Positions 1-8,258 of a stretch of 64,000 bases of DNA are shown piece after piece. The DNA lies in the NCBI GenBank assembly GCA_002343775.1, contig DDSH01000020.1, positions 34,498-98,497 on the forward strand. Direction: 5' to 3'. The notes under the pieces were generated by a model. It worked only from the letters and a program-made list of their open reading frames with translations, was not told the DNA's origin and made no database searches. How positions within the stretch are numbered: position 1 is the stretch's first letter; every line of letters starts with the position of its first letter. Origin of the DNA: Anaerolineales bacterium UBA2395 (GTDB taxonomy: Bacteria > Chloroflexota > Anaerolineae > Anaerolineales > Villigracilaceae). A program made the position numbers and the translations under genes.

Positions 1-124
1 GAGGCGCGCTCTCGGTCGATGAATCCGGTGTGGGGGTATGCGAAATGCCCCAGAGAGAGGGCGAAGCTCCGCAGGCGGAAAGGATCAGGGAAAAAACAAA
101 AAGAACTGCGTATAAGCGGCGCAT
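1..124 (-). CDS. Lipoprotein, N-terminal fragment (runs off window)
   Basis: The 41 visible codons start with two arginines, then a hydrophobic stretch and the lipobox LSAC (Cys at residue 18), so this is the start of a lipoprotein signal peptide. Downstream residues are Ser/Thr/Pro-rich, like the linkers of other lipoproteins in this window. The ATG is at 122-124. A TATAAT hexamer lies 11 bases upstream of it on the same strand (136-141), so it may have its own promoter with a very short leader. No Shine-Dalgarno sequence is obvious. The function cannot be told from the fragment. Confidence 0.6.
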   Translation of the reverse strand, partial: MRRLYAVLFVFSLILSACGASPSLWGISHTPTPDSSTESAP

Positions 125-166
125 GTGTCGAAGAGATTATATCCGTATTCGTTAAGCGCAGATGAA

Positions 167-1753
167 TCAACGCGTGAGCAGGTTGAAGTCGTTGGCGCTG
201 TCCCAGGCTTCGATGGTTTGGTTGCCACGTGTGAGGAAGCCGTTGTATTCGATCCCGTCTCCGCTGGAAACCCAGCCATCGAGATTAAAGGGAATCGGTC
301 CGTCTGCAGCGATCCACTCACCGTTGTATTTTCGCGCCACATGGACATGTGTGGCATTGGAGACGCCGCCTTCGCAGGATGGATGCCCGACATATTCATT
401 AGCAAAGAGGTATTCGCCAGGCAGGGTACGATCCTGTTCTGCAATGTGCATGTAAAGGATGACCCAGCCGGTTTGTTCATAGCCGTCATTGTCTAGGTCT
501 TGAACAACAGCTCCATCTGATGCGCGGACGATATATCCATCCGCAATGGCGGTGACCCACATTGGGCTGACGAGGCAGTTCCCTGCAGAGCCGTCTGAGG
601 GGGCGAAATCCAACGCCGCCCAGGCAGAACCGGAATCCCAGCCGCCATGCGGACCGCCTGTAAAATACCAACTTTCCCCCTTGGAGAATGGCAGGTTCAT
701 GATCGGCTGCGACAACGTGGCAGGCAGCAGCGGCTCAATGGCATAGGAAAACGGGTTGCCAAAAAATACATAATACGTGACAGCCAGCCCGGTCTCGTTG
801 ACATTGATCTGCCATGCATCCAAGCCGTCTAGTTGAGAGAAGTAGTATTGCACCGCCGCCGTACCGGCGTTGATGGTCGGGTCGATGGGGATGACCTGTC
901 CATCGCTCAAGACCCAGGTGGAAAGCGCGTTCGCGCGCCAGAGATAATATCCGCGGTTGAGCGTATTTGCCGCCCATGTCAATTGACGGTACAAGCCGAA
1001 GCGATTCTCATCCACAAAGCCGAGCGGGTAGTCCACATTCGAAGGGAAGGGGTTGGTCACCCAGCCGCTTTGGTATTCCAACAGCGCCAGCAGAATGCGC
1101 GGGTTGACCGAATAATTTTCCGCCACCATCTGTACGATCTGGGTGCCGTTCATAAGCGTTCCATTCACGTCCTGGGTGTAATTGGCAAGATAGCCATTTT
1201 GGCTGGAAATGAACTCAGCGACATCAAAATAGATCGTAGCCGGACCATACACCAGTTCCGAGTCGGGGATGAGCTTGATGGCAGACCCGGCGCTGGTCGG
1301 GTTGGGTGCAGGGATAAGTAGCACCGTGCCGACTTCAAGCAGATTGGGGTCGGTGATGTTGTTCGCTTCCAACAACGACTGGAGGCTGATCCCATATCTT
1401 TGAGCGATGCCGCCGAGAGTATCCCCAGGCTGGACGACATACTCATCCGCATCCTGACGCGGCGTAGGCAGGATGCGCGCCACATCAGGCGTAGGCGACA
1501 GGAAGATCTGATCCTGAATGCCGATCAATGGCGAGATATTGACCGGCGCCCGCGTGGGAGTGGGCTGTCGTGTGGCGGTCGGCAGACCGGTCGGCGACGG
1601 CAGGGATGCGTCCACCGAATCGGGCTGCTGCGTCCCCTCCACAGGCACAAAAGGGTCATATGTTGGAAATACCACCGGCGATTCCTCTTGCGCCGCGCAA
1701 GAAGCGAATAATAAAGAAAGAAAAAGTGCAGAAACAATTGTTCGGAAAGACAT
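167..1753 (-). CDS. LysM and M23-like peptidase lipoprotein
   Basis: A 528-residue exported lipoprotein, probably a cell-wall hydrolase or wall-binding protein. A signal peptide ends in the lipobox FASC (Cys19). A Thr/Pro-rich linker follows, then a LysM domain at about 104-148 with the VQPGDTLGGIA motif. The middle region contains NPRILLALLEYQSGW, which recalls lysozyme-like folds but is not assignable. The C-terminal 130 residues look like peptidase family M23, with a His and Asp near HGGWDSG...ALDF and a HVHVA motif. The start at 1753 is preferred over a longer reading frame because it puts the signal peptide at the N-terminus. A terminator lies in front of the gene (1786-1816), so it is transcribed separately from the CBS gene. 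Confidence 0.85.
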   Translation of the reverse strand: MSFRTIVSALFLSLLFASCAAQEESPVVFPTYDPFVPVEGTQQPDSVDASLPSPTGLPTATRQPTPTRAPVNISPLIGIQDQIFLSPTPDVARILPTPRQDADEYVVQPGDTLGGIAQRYGISLQSLLEANNITDPNLLEVGTVLLIPAPNPTSAGSAIKLIPDSELVYGPATIYFDVAEFISSQNGYLANYTQDVNGTLMNGTQIVQMVAENYSVNPRILLALLEYQSGWVTNPFPSNVDYPLGFVDENRFGLYRQLTWAANTLNRGYYLWRANALSTWVLSDGQVIPIDPTINAGTAAVQYYFSQLDGLDAWQINVNETGLAVTYYVFFGNPFSYAIEPLLPATLSQPIMNLPFSKGESWYFTGGPHGGWDSGSAWAALDFAPSDGSAGNCLVSPMWVTAIADGYIVRASDGAVVQDLDNDGYEQTGWVILYMHIAEQDRTLPGEYLFANEYVGHPSCEGGVSNATHVHVARKYNGEWIAADGPIPFNLDGWVSSGDGIEYNGFLTRGNQTIEAWDSANDFNLLTR

Positions 1754-1785
1754 GAAGGTGATTTTACCAAAGGAAGCAGTTAACA

Positions 1786-1816
1786 AAAGAGAGGCGCACA
1801 ACATGCGCCTCTCTTT
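1786..1816 (-). terminator. Rho-independent terminator after CBS gene
   Basis: Perfect 13-bp inverted repeat (1786-1798 and 1804-1816) with a 5-base loop, ending in a T-run on the minus strand. It follows the CBS-domain gene at 1836. It is nearly symmetrical and could also stop transcripts coming the other way. Confidence 0.8.
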
Positions 1817-1835
1817 ATTCGTGTCATCTATTCGT

Positions 1836-2282
1836 TTACGACTGGAAGCCCGAACCCATGATGTAATTTTCGAGACCACGGATCTCGCTTTCCTTGTTTT
1901 CCAATACCACTGCCATCACATCTCGCATGGAAACCAGACCTACCAACTGGTCGTGTTCCACCACGGGCAGGTGGCGGATCTTGTACTGTTTCATCAACGC
2001 CACGCACTTTTCGACGCTTGTGTCCATGGAAACGGTCATCATTTGCGGCGTCATCACGTCCTTGAGCTTGGTATCCTTTGCCGTGCGCCCGGCGAGTTCG
2101 CCTTTGGTCAGATAATCGCGTTCGGTATAGATGCCAACGATCTTGTTGTTTTCGGTCAGCAGCACCGCGCCAATGTGCGCCTCCGCCATCGCCTTGATCG
2201 CATCCAGCACGGTCTGCGAAGCGTCGATGGTGTAGTTCGTGGTAAATTCCTTGGATTCGAGTAGTTTGCGTACAGTGGTCAT
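1836..2282 (-). CDS. CBS-domain pair protein
   Basis: A 148-residue cytosolic protein made almost entirely of two CBS domains, which commonly bind adenine nucleotides and sense energy state. The start MTTVRKLLES at 2282 is preceded by AAGGAG at good distance, so the longer frame to 2333 is rejected. It is a close paralogue of the protein at 5750-6196: both begin MTTVRK, carry a KIVGI(Y/F)TERDY stretch and end in a short Y-(I)-x-GSG tail. The two copies flank the formate dehydrogenase and maturation protease genes. This suggests, but does not prove, a role in sensing energy or redox state for this locus. Confidence 0.85.
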   Translation of the reverse strand: MTTVRKLLESKEFTTNYTIDASQTVLDAIKAMAEAHIGAVLLTENNKIVGIYTERDYLTKGELAGRTAKDTKLKDVMTPQMMTVSMDTSVEKCVALMKQYKIRHLPVVEHDQLVGLVSMRDVMAVVLENKESEIRGLENYIMGSGFQS

Positions 2283-2377
2283 GGTCGTGTCTCCTTTGGT
2301 CTTTTTTATCATAGCGAAAACAAAACAGCACAAGGAGAATTTCCTTTTCTCCCGTGACTTTTATCCCGACTATTTTA

Positions 2378-2417
2378 CAAGTCCATACCGCTGCTTTCAA
2401 GTGGCGGTATGGACTTG
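2378..2417 (-). terminator. Terminator-like hairpin after formate dehydrogenase
   Basis: A 14-bp perfect stem (2378-2391 with 2404-2417) lies 7 bases after the formate dehydrogenase stop codon. On the minus strand it is followed by TAAAATAG and no long T-run, so termination may be partial and allow some read-through into the downstream CBS gene. Confidence 0.55.
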
Positions 2418-2423
2418 ACATTT

Positions 2424-5204
2424 CTACACCAATTCCACCTTTACCGCTGTCACCTTGTACGACGGAATCTTCGATACCGGATCAAGCGAGGCATGAGTTA
2501 ATTCATTTGCCGAAGCCTCGGGGAAGTGGAAATTCGCGTACACCATACCCGGTGGCACACGGTCGGTCACCCAGGCTTTGGCTTCGATACTTCCACGCCG
2601 CGACGTGATGCGCAGGATGTTGCGCCCATTCACGCCAAGTTTATCCGCGTCGTCAGGGTTCAACTCTACCAGCGCCTCGCCGTACACCTGCATAATACCC
2701 GCCGCACGGCGCGTCATTTGCCCGCCGTGCCAGTGGTACAGCACGCGCCCCGTACTCATGATCATCGGGAAATCATCGTCAGGTCGTTCAGCAGGCGGCA
2801 CATGGTCAATTGCCATGAACTTGCCCTTGCCGCGCGTGAATTGCTTGGTGTGCAAGATCGGCGTGCCGGGATGATCTGCCGTTGGGCAGGGCCACTGCAA
2901 ACGCTCGCCTGCTTCCAATCGTGCATGTGTAATGCCACCATAGGATGGCGTGACCGCATTGATCTCGGACATGATCTCGGCTGTGTCCTGATACTCCCAG
3001 CCCGCATGCGGCGCATCTTTCTGGACCCGCTCACTGATTCTGACCATCAACTTTTTCGCCAACTTTGAGAGGATCCACCAATCCGGCTTCGACTCGCCCA
3101 GCGGCTCAATGGCTTGACGTACCATCTGCACGCGGCGTTCGGTGTTGGTGAATGTACCCGTCTTCTCTGCAAAGGATGAGCCGGGCAATAACACATCTGC
3201 ATACGCAGCGGTTTCAGAAGGGAAGATCTCCTGCAAAACGAGGAAATCCAACTCTTCAAGACAGTGACGGATGTGCTTCGTATCCGGGTCAGACATCACC
3301 GGATCTTCACCGAGGATGTACATGGACTTGACTTTGCCTTCCAAAATTCCTGGCATCATCTCAGTCACCGTCAACCCGACTTTTGCTTCAGTTGTCGCAC
3401 CCCATGCTTTCTCGAATTTCTCGCGCGCTTCCTCGCTCGTCACTGGCTGATATGCCGGGTACACGTTCGGCAAACCGCCCATGTCACACGCGCCTTGCAC
3501 ATTGTTCTGTCCGCGCAGAGGGCTCACTCCGCCGCCGGGTTTGCCCATGTTTCCGAGCAGCATCTGAAAGTTGGCAAGATCCATCACATTGCGCACACCC
3601 ACGATATGCTGAGTAATGCCCATTGCCCATAAAACAGCCGTCGGCTTGGAAGAGGCGATGATTTCCGCTGCTTCGTATAATTTCTCCACGGGCACACGGG
3701 TGATCTCCGCCACTTTTTCCGGCGGATATTGCATCACTGTGGCTTTGAACTCGTCGAAGTTTTCGGTGCGTTCTTCAATGAAGGCTTTGTCTTCCCAGCC
3801 CTTTTCAAGGATGATGTACATCAAACCATTGAGCAGGGCAATATCTGTGCCGGGTTTCTGGCGCAGATGAAGCGTGGCGAATTCGGTAATATCGATTTTG
3901 CGCGGGTCAGCCACAATAAGTTTCGCGCCGCGCTGTCGTACCGCCTGACGCAGCATCGCGCCGAAGACGGGGTGTTGTTCGGTGGTGTTCGAACCGATGA
4001 TAAAGAAGGCTTGCGCAAATTTGGCGACATCGTCCATACTGTTGGACATGGCACCCGAACCGAAGGAGGCAGCCAGACCGGCTACCGTGCTGGAGTGTCA
4101 GAGACGGGCGCAGTGGTCGATGTTGTTCGTTCCTATGACCTGCCGCGCCAATTTGTTCATCAAATAATTTTCTTCGTTCAGGCATTTTGCCGAAGTGAGG
4201 AAGCCCATACTGTCCGCGCCGAATTTGGTGCGGGTGTCTGCAAATTTATCTGCCACAATGTCGAGGGCTTTTTCCCATTCAGTTTCGACCCAATCCCACG
4301 GACCACTGGTCACTGATGACTGGTCACTGACGACTGGCTTCTTTCCTTCCAGTAAATACCGTCTCACCATCGGCTTCACTAATCGTTCAGGGTGATGAAT
4401 AAAGTCGTAGCCGTAGCGTCCCTTCACGCATAGGTGATTGCCGTTGACAGGCGCTTTTTCTGTCGAGGTCACGCGAATGACTTTGCCGTCTTTCACATTC
4501 AACTCGAACTGACAACCCACGCCGCAGTAGGTACAGGTGGTCATCACCAGTTTGTCGGGCACGCCTGCGCCCAGCGACATTTTGTTGTCTAACGCGCCGG
4601 TGGGGCAGTAGGCAACGCACGCGCCGCAGGATTCGCAGCGCGCATCAAGCATATCGGTGTCTGCGCCTGCAACGGGATGTGTATTGAAGCCGCGCTCAGC
4701 CATGCTCCACACAAAACGCCCTTGGATATCGGCACAGGCACGCACACAGCGCGTACATTGGATGCACTTGTTCAGATCCACAAAGACGAAAGGATTCGCA
4801 TCACTATCGACGGTGTAGTGGGGTGCGGCTGCCATGCTTTTTTCTACATCCAGACCGTAGTGCTTCACCCAGTGCATGAATTGCGTTTCTTCTTTTTGTC
4901 CGTTCTCATAACCACTGTCATGGTAATTGGACATGAACAGTTCGAGAATGGTCTTGCGCGATTTCTCGATGGCGGGGCTGTGCGTCTCCACTACCATGCC
5001 TTCGTTGACGGGCAGAGTACAGGATGCCATCGGCGTGCGCCAGCCTTTCACGTCCACCACACACAAGCGGCAGCCGCCGAACGATTCAAGGTCGGGGTGA
5101 TCACATAGGGTGGGGATGGTGATGCCCGCTTCCTGCGCGGCTTGCAGAACGGTCATCCCTTCCTTTGCCTCGATTGCCCTCCCATTTATCATCAGTTTAA
5201 CCAT
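2424..5204 (-). CDS. fdhA: Selenocysteine formate dehydrogenase, alpha subunit
   Basis: A 926-residue molybdenum/tungsten-bis-PGD formate dehydrogenase oxidising formate to CO2 (or the reverse). The N-terminus has a 2Fe-2S ferredoxin domain (C34, C45, C48, C62), two 4Fe-4S sites (C147/150/153/157 and C190/193/196/200) and the catalytic-domain 4Fe-4S site (C224, C227, C231, C259). The NuoG-type His-Cys3 cluster is missing. Codon 369 is TGA (4098-4100) in HCARL-U-HSSTVAGL, exactly where the family has catalytic Sec or Cys followed by His. The frame stays open on both sides, and a SECIS hairpin follows. Read with Sec it is one full-length enzyme. It lies 9 bases downstream of the maturation protease at the end of the hydrogenase cluster, with the N-terminal architecture of NAD- or ferredoxin-linked soluble enzymes. 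The partner diaphorase is probably one of the NuoE/NuoF pairs upstream (inference). Confidence 0.93.
4068..4100 (-). promoter_or_regulatory. Selenocysteine UGA codon and SECIS hairpin
   Basis: The UGA is at 4098-4100. After 11 bases comes a 7-bp stem, GGTAGCC (4080-4086) with GGCTGCC (4068-4074), containing one G-U pair and closing the loop GGTCT (4075-4079). The loop falls at +19 to +23 after the UGA, the same loop and register I recall for the E. coli fdhF SECIS that SelB recognises. The selA/selB/selC/selD genes needed for decoding are not in this window. Confidence 0.88.
4305..4337. repeat. 14-bp tandem repeat inside formate dehydrogenase
   Basis: About 2.4 copies of the unit ACTGGTCACTGATG (one base differs in copy 2). 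The total of 33 bases keeps the reading frame and encodes a Ser/Val/Thr-rich stretch at about residues 290-301, between the second 4Fe-4S region and the catalytic domain. It looks like intergenic-type repeat sequence captured in a surface loop. Confidence 0.75.
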
Positions 5205-5213
5205 AAAAACTCC

Positions 5214-5732
5214 TTAAGTGTTTTTCAACGCTTTGCTATCGGTAAAAATACCTTCGGTTTGCAGCCAATCCCAGACCAGATCGATCGCTTGTGGAATCAG
5301 CGCCAATGTTTCTTCTGAAAGTTCTCTTGAGAAACGAAAGTGATACCCGCGCACAGAAAGCAACGCAGCCGAGGGTTTCTTCTTATAAATCGTCTCGCAG
5401 AACGACAGAAGTGAGTTAGGCGTCAGGTGATGCGTAAAGGGTGATCGCTGGAACTCACTCTCTACACGGACCAAGCGGACTTGTTCTGGAATATTCCCGG
5501 TGTGCGCATCTACAAAACAGACATGGTCATACCCGGCGATTTCCTCAGCCATTTCAGGGGTGAGTTGCAATGAGAAGTTGAAATCTGCCAGATCGTTTTG
5601 GGGGAATTCATCCTCGTACGATTTGGGCGCTGGCATGCCAAGCCGGCTGGCAACTTCACATAAAATGTGCCACGCAACGCCGTCATCTTCCCGGTCGGGA
5701 TTTCCATAACCAGTAAATAATATTTTCTTCAA
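5214..5732 (-). CDS. NiFe-hydrogenase maturation protease
   Basis: A 172-residue endopeptidase of family M52 (HycI/HybD/HoxW type), which trims the C-terminus of the hydrogenase large subunit after nickel insertion. The N-terminus FTGYGNPDREDDGVAW matches the family's opening motif with its first nickel-binding acidic residue. VCFVDAHTG supplies the second and the HHLTP region the histidine. The start codon is TTG (5730-5732), with AGAGG upstream at suitable spacing. It lies 17 bases after the CBS gene and 9 bases before formate dehydrogenase, in the same transcription unit as hoxYH. Its likely substrate is the HoxH-like protein encoded just upstream, which still carries the 25-residue C-terminal extension. 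Confidence 0.88.
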   Translation of the reverse strand: MKKILFTGYGNPDREDDGVAWHILCEVASRLGMPAPKSYEDEFPQNDLADFNFSLQLTPEMAEEIAGYDHVCFVDAHTGNIPEQVRLVRVESEFQRSPFTHHLTPNSLLSFCETIYKKKPSAALLSVRGYHFRFSRELSEETLALIPQAIDLVWDWLQTEGIFTDSKALKNT

Positions 5733-5749
5733 AAGATGCCTCTAATGGA

Positions 5750-6196
5750 TTATTCACCATAGCCGGAGCCAAGGATGTAGTGCTCCAATTTGGTGATCGT
5801 CCCTTTATCTTGTGCCAGCAGGGCTTCTGCCAGCCTGCGGATGGAGACGATGCCGATCACTTTTTCATTCTCCAGGATGGGAAGATGGCGGACATGATAT
5901 TTGTACATCAGTTCAGCGCACTCGGTTAGCAGCGTTTCTGGTTTGATCATGACAAGTTTTGTACTCATCAGATCACGAACGAGTGTCTCTTCGGCGCGCC
6001 TTCCTTTAAGTTCGCCATGCCGGGCGTAATCCCGTTCAGTAAAGATGCCCACGATCTTTTCATTCTCTGATACCAGTACCGCTCCGACATTCCCCTCATC
6101 CATCACTTTCAGGGCTGTCATTACGGTGGCATTGATGGGCACGGTAAAAACTTCTGTTTTGGCTTTGTCTTCAATAATCTTACGTACAGTCGTCAT
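5750..6196 (-). CDS. CBS-domain pair protein
   Basis: A 148-residue protein consisting of two CBS domains, paralogous to the one at 1836-2282. The start MTTVRKIIED at 6196 has AAGGAG upstream, so the longer frame to 6220 is rejected. It lies inside the hydrogenase operon, between hoxH (55 bases upstream) and the maturation protease (17 bases downstream). A nucleotide-sensing domain co-transcribed with a reversible hydrogenase suggests allosteric or maturation control, but nothing in the sequence names the partner. Confidence 0.85.
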   Translation of the reverse strand: MTTVRKIIEDKAKTEVFTVPINATVMTALKVMDEGNVGAVLVSENEKIVGIFTERDYARHGELKGRRAEETLVRDLMSTKLVMIKPETLLTECAELMYKYHVRHLPILENEKVIGIVSIRRLAEALLAQDKGTITKLEHYILGSGYGE

Positions 6197-6250
6197 GGTT
6201 AAACTCCTTTGGTGTATCAAAGTGAACGATGGACGACAACACTCTAAAAA

Positions 6251-7678
6251 TTAATCGCGTTTCAGTGTCTTAATCATTGTACCGTCTGGGGCGATAAAGT
6301 CAACTTGGATGGGCATTTGTCCGACGGCATGCGTGGAGCAGGACAGGCACGGGTCATAGGCGCGGATGGCGGCTTCGACGCGGTTGAGCATTCCTTCGTG
6401 GACGTCCGGTCCCTTGACGTAGGTTTTGGCAACGCTGTCCACGGCGGTGGTCATTGCCCAGTTGTTGTGACCGGTTGAAACGATCAGGTTCACCTTGAGT
6501 AATTTGCCGTTTTCGTCTGCGGTGTAATCGTGGATGAGCGTGCCGCGCGGGGCTTCGATCACACCCACACCATGACCGGTGTAATTCTTGCGGGTGTTGA
6601 GAATATCGGTGCTGGTGATGTCCTTGTCTTCGCACAATACGCGCACGCGTTCAGCGGCGAAGAGGGCTTCGATCAGACGGGCATAGTGATAGTAGAGCGT
6701 GTTCTCAACCATCTTGCCGTTGTTGAGGCTCTTGAAGAGTTTGAGTTCTTCATTCGCCAGCGGAGTATCGATCTTCTCGGCAAGGTTCAAACGTCCCAGC
6801 GGACCGACGCGATACACTCCGCCCGGATAGCCCAATTTTTTGTAATACGGGAATTTGAGATACGACCACGGCTCAACGTGCTCCGCGATGTGATCCAGAT
6901 AATTGGCAACGGGGAATTTTTCCAGCGGCTTGCCTTCGTTGCTGATGAGGCGGATGTCGCCGTCGTATAGTTCAAGTCCATTGTCAGGCGTGGTCAAACC
7001 AAAATAACCGGTGGGGAAGACGGCGAACTTGTTGATGTCTTCCATGTTCTTCGCCGCCCAATCCTTCATGATCTGCAAGCCGATCTTCAAGGTGTCAACA
7101 GCAGCGTCTACACCTTTCAGGATGTTGTCGCGCTCCTCAATGGTCAGCGCCTTATTCACACCGCCAGGGACGGCAAACACCGGGTGGATTTTTCTTCCAC
7201 CAAGGGTCTTGATGATCTCCTGCCCAAACTTGCGCAACTGCACAGCCTTCACCGTCAACTCGGGGTTCGCGCCGATCAAGCCGACGACGTTGCGCATTTC
7301 AGGTGCGGCGTCGAAGCCGAGCAACAGGTCGGGTCCTGCCAATTCAAAGAAGTGCATGCCGTGGCTTTGAATGACCTGCCCCATGTGCATCAGTTCGCGT
7401 AACAGACTTGCTGGGCGCGGAGGGGTTTGCCCCGTCAACGCATCGCTGGCTTTTGCCGCCGCGAGGTGATGGCTCACCGGGCAGATGCCGCAAATGCGCG
7501 GCGTGATCTGCGGCATTTCAAAATACAAACGCCCTTCGCAGAATTTTTCAAACCCGCGAAACTCGTTGACGTGCATGTAGGCGTGGTCAACGGTATTATC
7601 TTCCTTCATGTGTATCGTCACCTTGGCATGACCTTCAATTCGGGTAACGGGTTCAATCGTAATTTTTTGTGTTGTCAT
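6251..7678 (-). CDS. hoxH: NiFe hydrogenase large subunit, group 3 (HoxH-like)
   Basis: A 475-residue catalytic subunit of a soluble bidirectional NiFe hydrogenase, carrying the Ni-Fe(CN)2CO centre. Both metal-binding pairs are present: [11 protein letters not shown] (C63, C66) near the N-terminus and DPCLSCSTH (C444, C447, H450) near the C-terminus. All four nickel ligands are cysteine, so this is not a selenium variant. The 25 residues after H450 are the peptide removed by the maturation protease (gene at 5214). The start at 7678 has GAGGTGA upstream. The small subunit gene lies 30 bases upstream. The gene order (HoxE, F, U, Y, H) supports group 3d or a close relative, using NAD(H). No hyp maturation genes are in the window. 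Confidence 0.93.
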   Translation of the reverse strand: MTTQKITIEPVTRIEGHAKVTIHMKEDNTVDHAYMHVNEFRGFEKFCEGRLYFEMPQITPRICGICPVSHHLAAAKASDALTGQTPPRPASLLRELMHMGQVIQSHGMHFFELAGPDLLLGFDAAPEMRNVVGLIGANPELTVKAVQLRKFGQEIIKTLGGRKIHPVFAVPGGVNKALTIEERDNILKGVDAAVDTLKIGLQIMKDWAAKNMEDINKFAVFPTGYFGLTTPDNGLELYDGDIRLISNEGKPLEKFPVANYLDHIAEHVEPWSYLKFPYYKKLGYPGGVYRVGPLGRLNLAEKIDTPLANEELKLFKSLNNGKMVENTLYYHYARLIEALFAAERVRVLCEDKDITSTDILNTRKNYTGHGVGVIEAPRGTLIHDYTADENGKLLKVNLIVSTGHNNWAMTTAVDSVAKTYVKGPDVHEGMLNRVEAAIRAYDPCLSCSTHAVGQMPIQVDFIAPDGTMIKTLKRD

Positions 7679-7708
7679 AATCTCACCTCAATTACTAATC
7701 TCTATTCT

Positions 7709-8251
7709 CTAATGCCAATGCAACAAATCATCTTTCAGCTCCGGCTTGCGTCCCTGCGCCAGTTCTGAAAGCACATAAAAGATCACATCGGGGTCTGGCG
7801 GGCAGCCGGGCACGTTGTAATCGACTTGGACCACTTCATGGATGGCGCGTGTCTGGGTCATGGTTGCCAGTTCGGGGTCGTTGGGGATCTGGCTGCCTTC
7901 CTCGTTGCTTTCGGCTTCCACGTAGGCGCGGCGCAGAGCCGCTTCCACACCGCAGAAATTTCGTAGCGCAGGCACGCCGCCGAACACGGCACAGTCACCG
8001 AGCGCCACCAATATTTTCGAACGCTCGCGCATCTTGTGCGCCACTTCTTCGTTCGCCGTGTTATTGATGCCGCCTTCGAGCACGCCCACATCCACGCCAC
8101 CAGCATCGGGTTCTTTCAAATCGGTGATGGGCGTGGCGCGTAAATCTGCCAACTCAACGATCTTCAAAATGCGCTCGTCCATATCGAGCAAAGACATGTG
8201 GCAGCCAGCGCAGCCGCACATCCAATCAGAAGCGATTTTCGGTTTCGTCAT
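7709..8251 (-). CDS. hoxY: NiFe hydrogenase small subunit (HoxY-like)
   Basis: A 180-residue small subunit carrying the single proximal 4Fe-4S cluster that passes electrons from the NiFe site to the diaphorase part. Ligand motifs are CGCAGCH near residue 14, GDCAVFGG near residue 85 and PGCPPDP near residue 148. Its length matches the short HoxY/MvhG type, without the C-terminal extra clusters of membrane-bound hydrogenases. Two ATGs are adjacent (8254 and 8251). The second is chosen because it sits 5 bases after GAGG, while the first is only 2 bases away. It starts 7 bases after the HoxU/NuoG-like gene ends, so translation is probably coupled. Confidence 0.92.
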   Translation of the reverse strand: MTKPKIASDWMCGCAGCHMSLLDMDERILKIVELADLRATPITDLKEPDAGGVDVGVLEGGINNTANEEVAHKMRERSKILVALGDCAVFGGVPALRNFCGVEAALRRAYVEAESNEEGSQIPNDPELATMTQTRAIHEVVQVDYNVPGCPPDPDVIFYVLSELAQGRKPELKDDLLHWH

Positions 8252-8258
8252 CATGTCC

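Noticed and set aside
2424..5204. Two truncated or frameshifted formate dehydrogenase genes
   Set aside because: Both halves are in one frame, the stop is TGA at the Sec position, and a SECIS-like hairpin follows. A recoded single gene explains all of this.
7709..8254. NuoB gene
   Set aside because: The protein has similar CxxC and PGCPP motifs, but size, neighbours and the CGCAGCH motif fit the HoxY-type hydrogenase small subunit.
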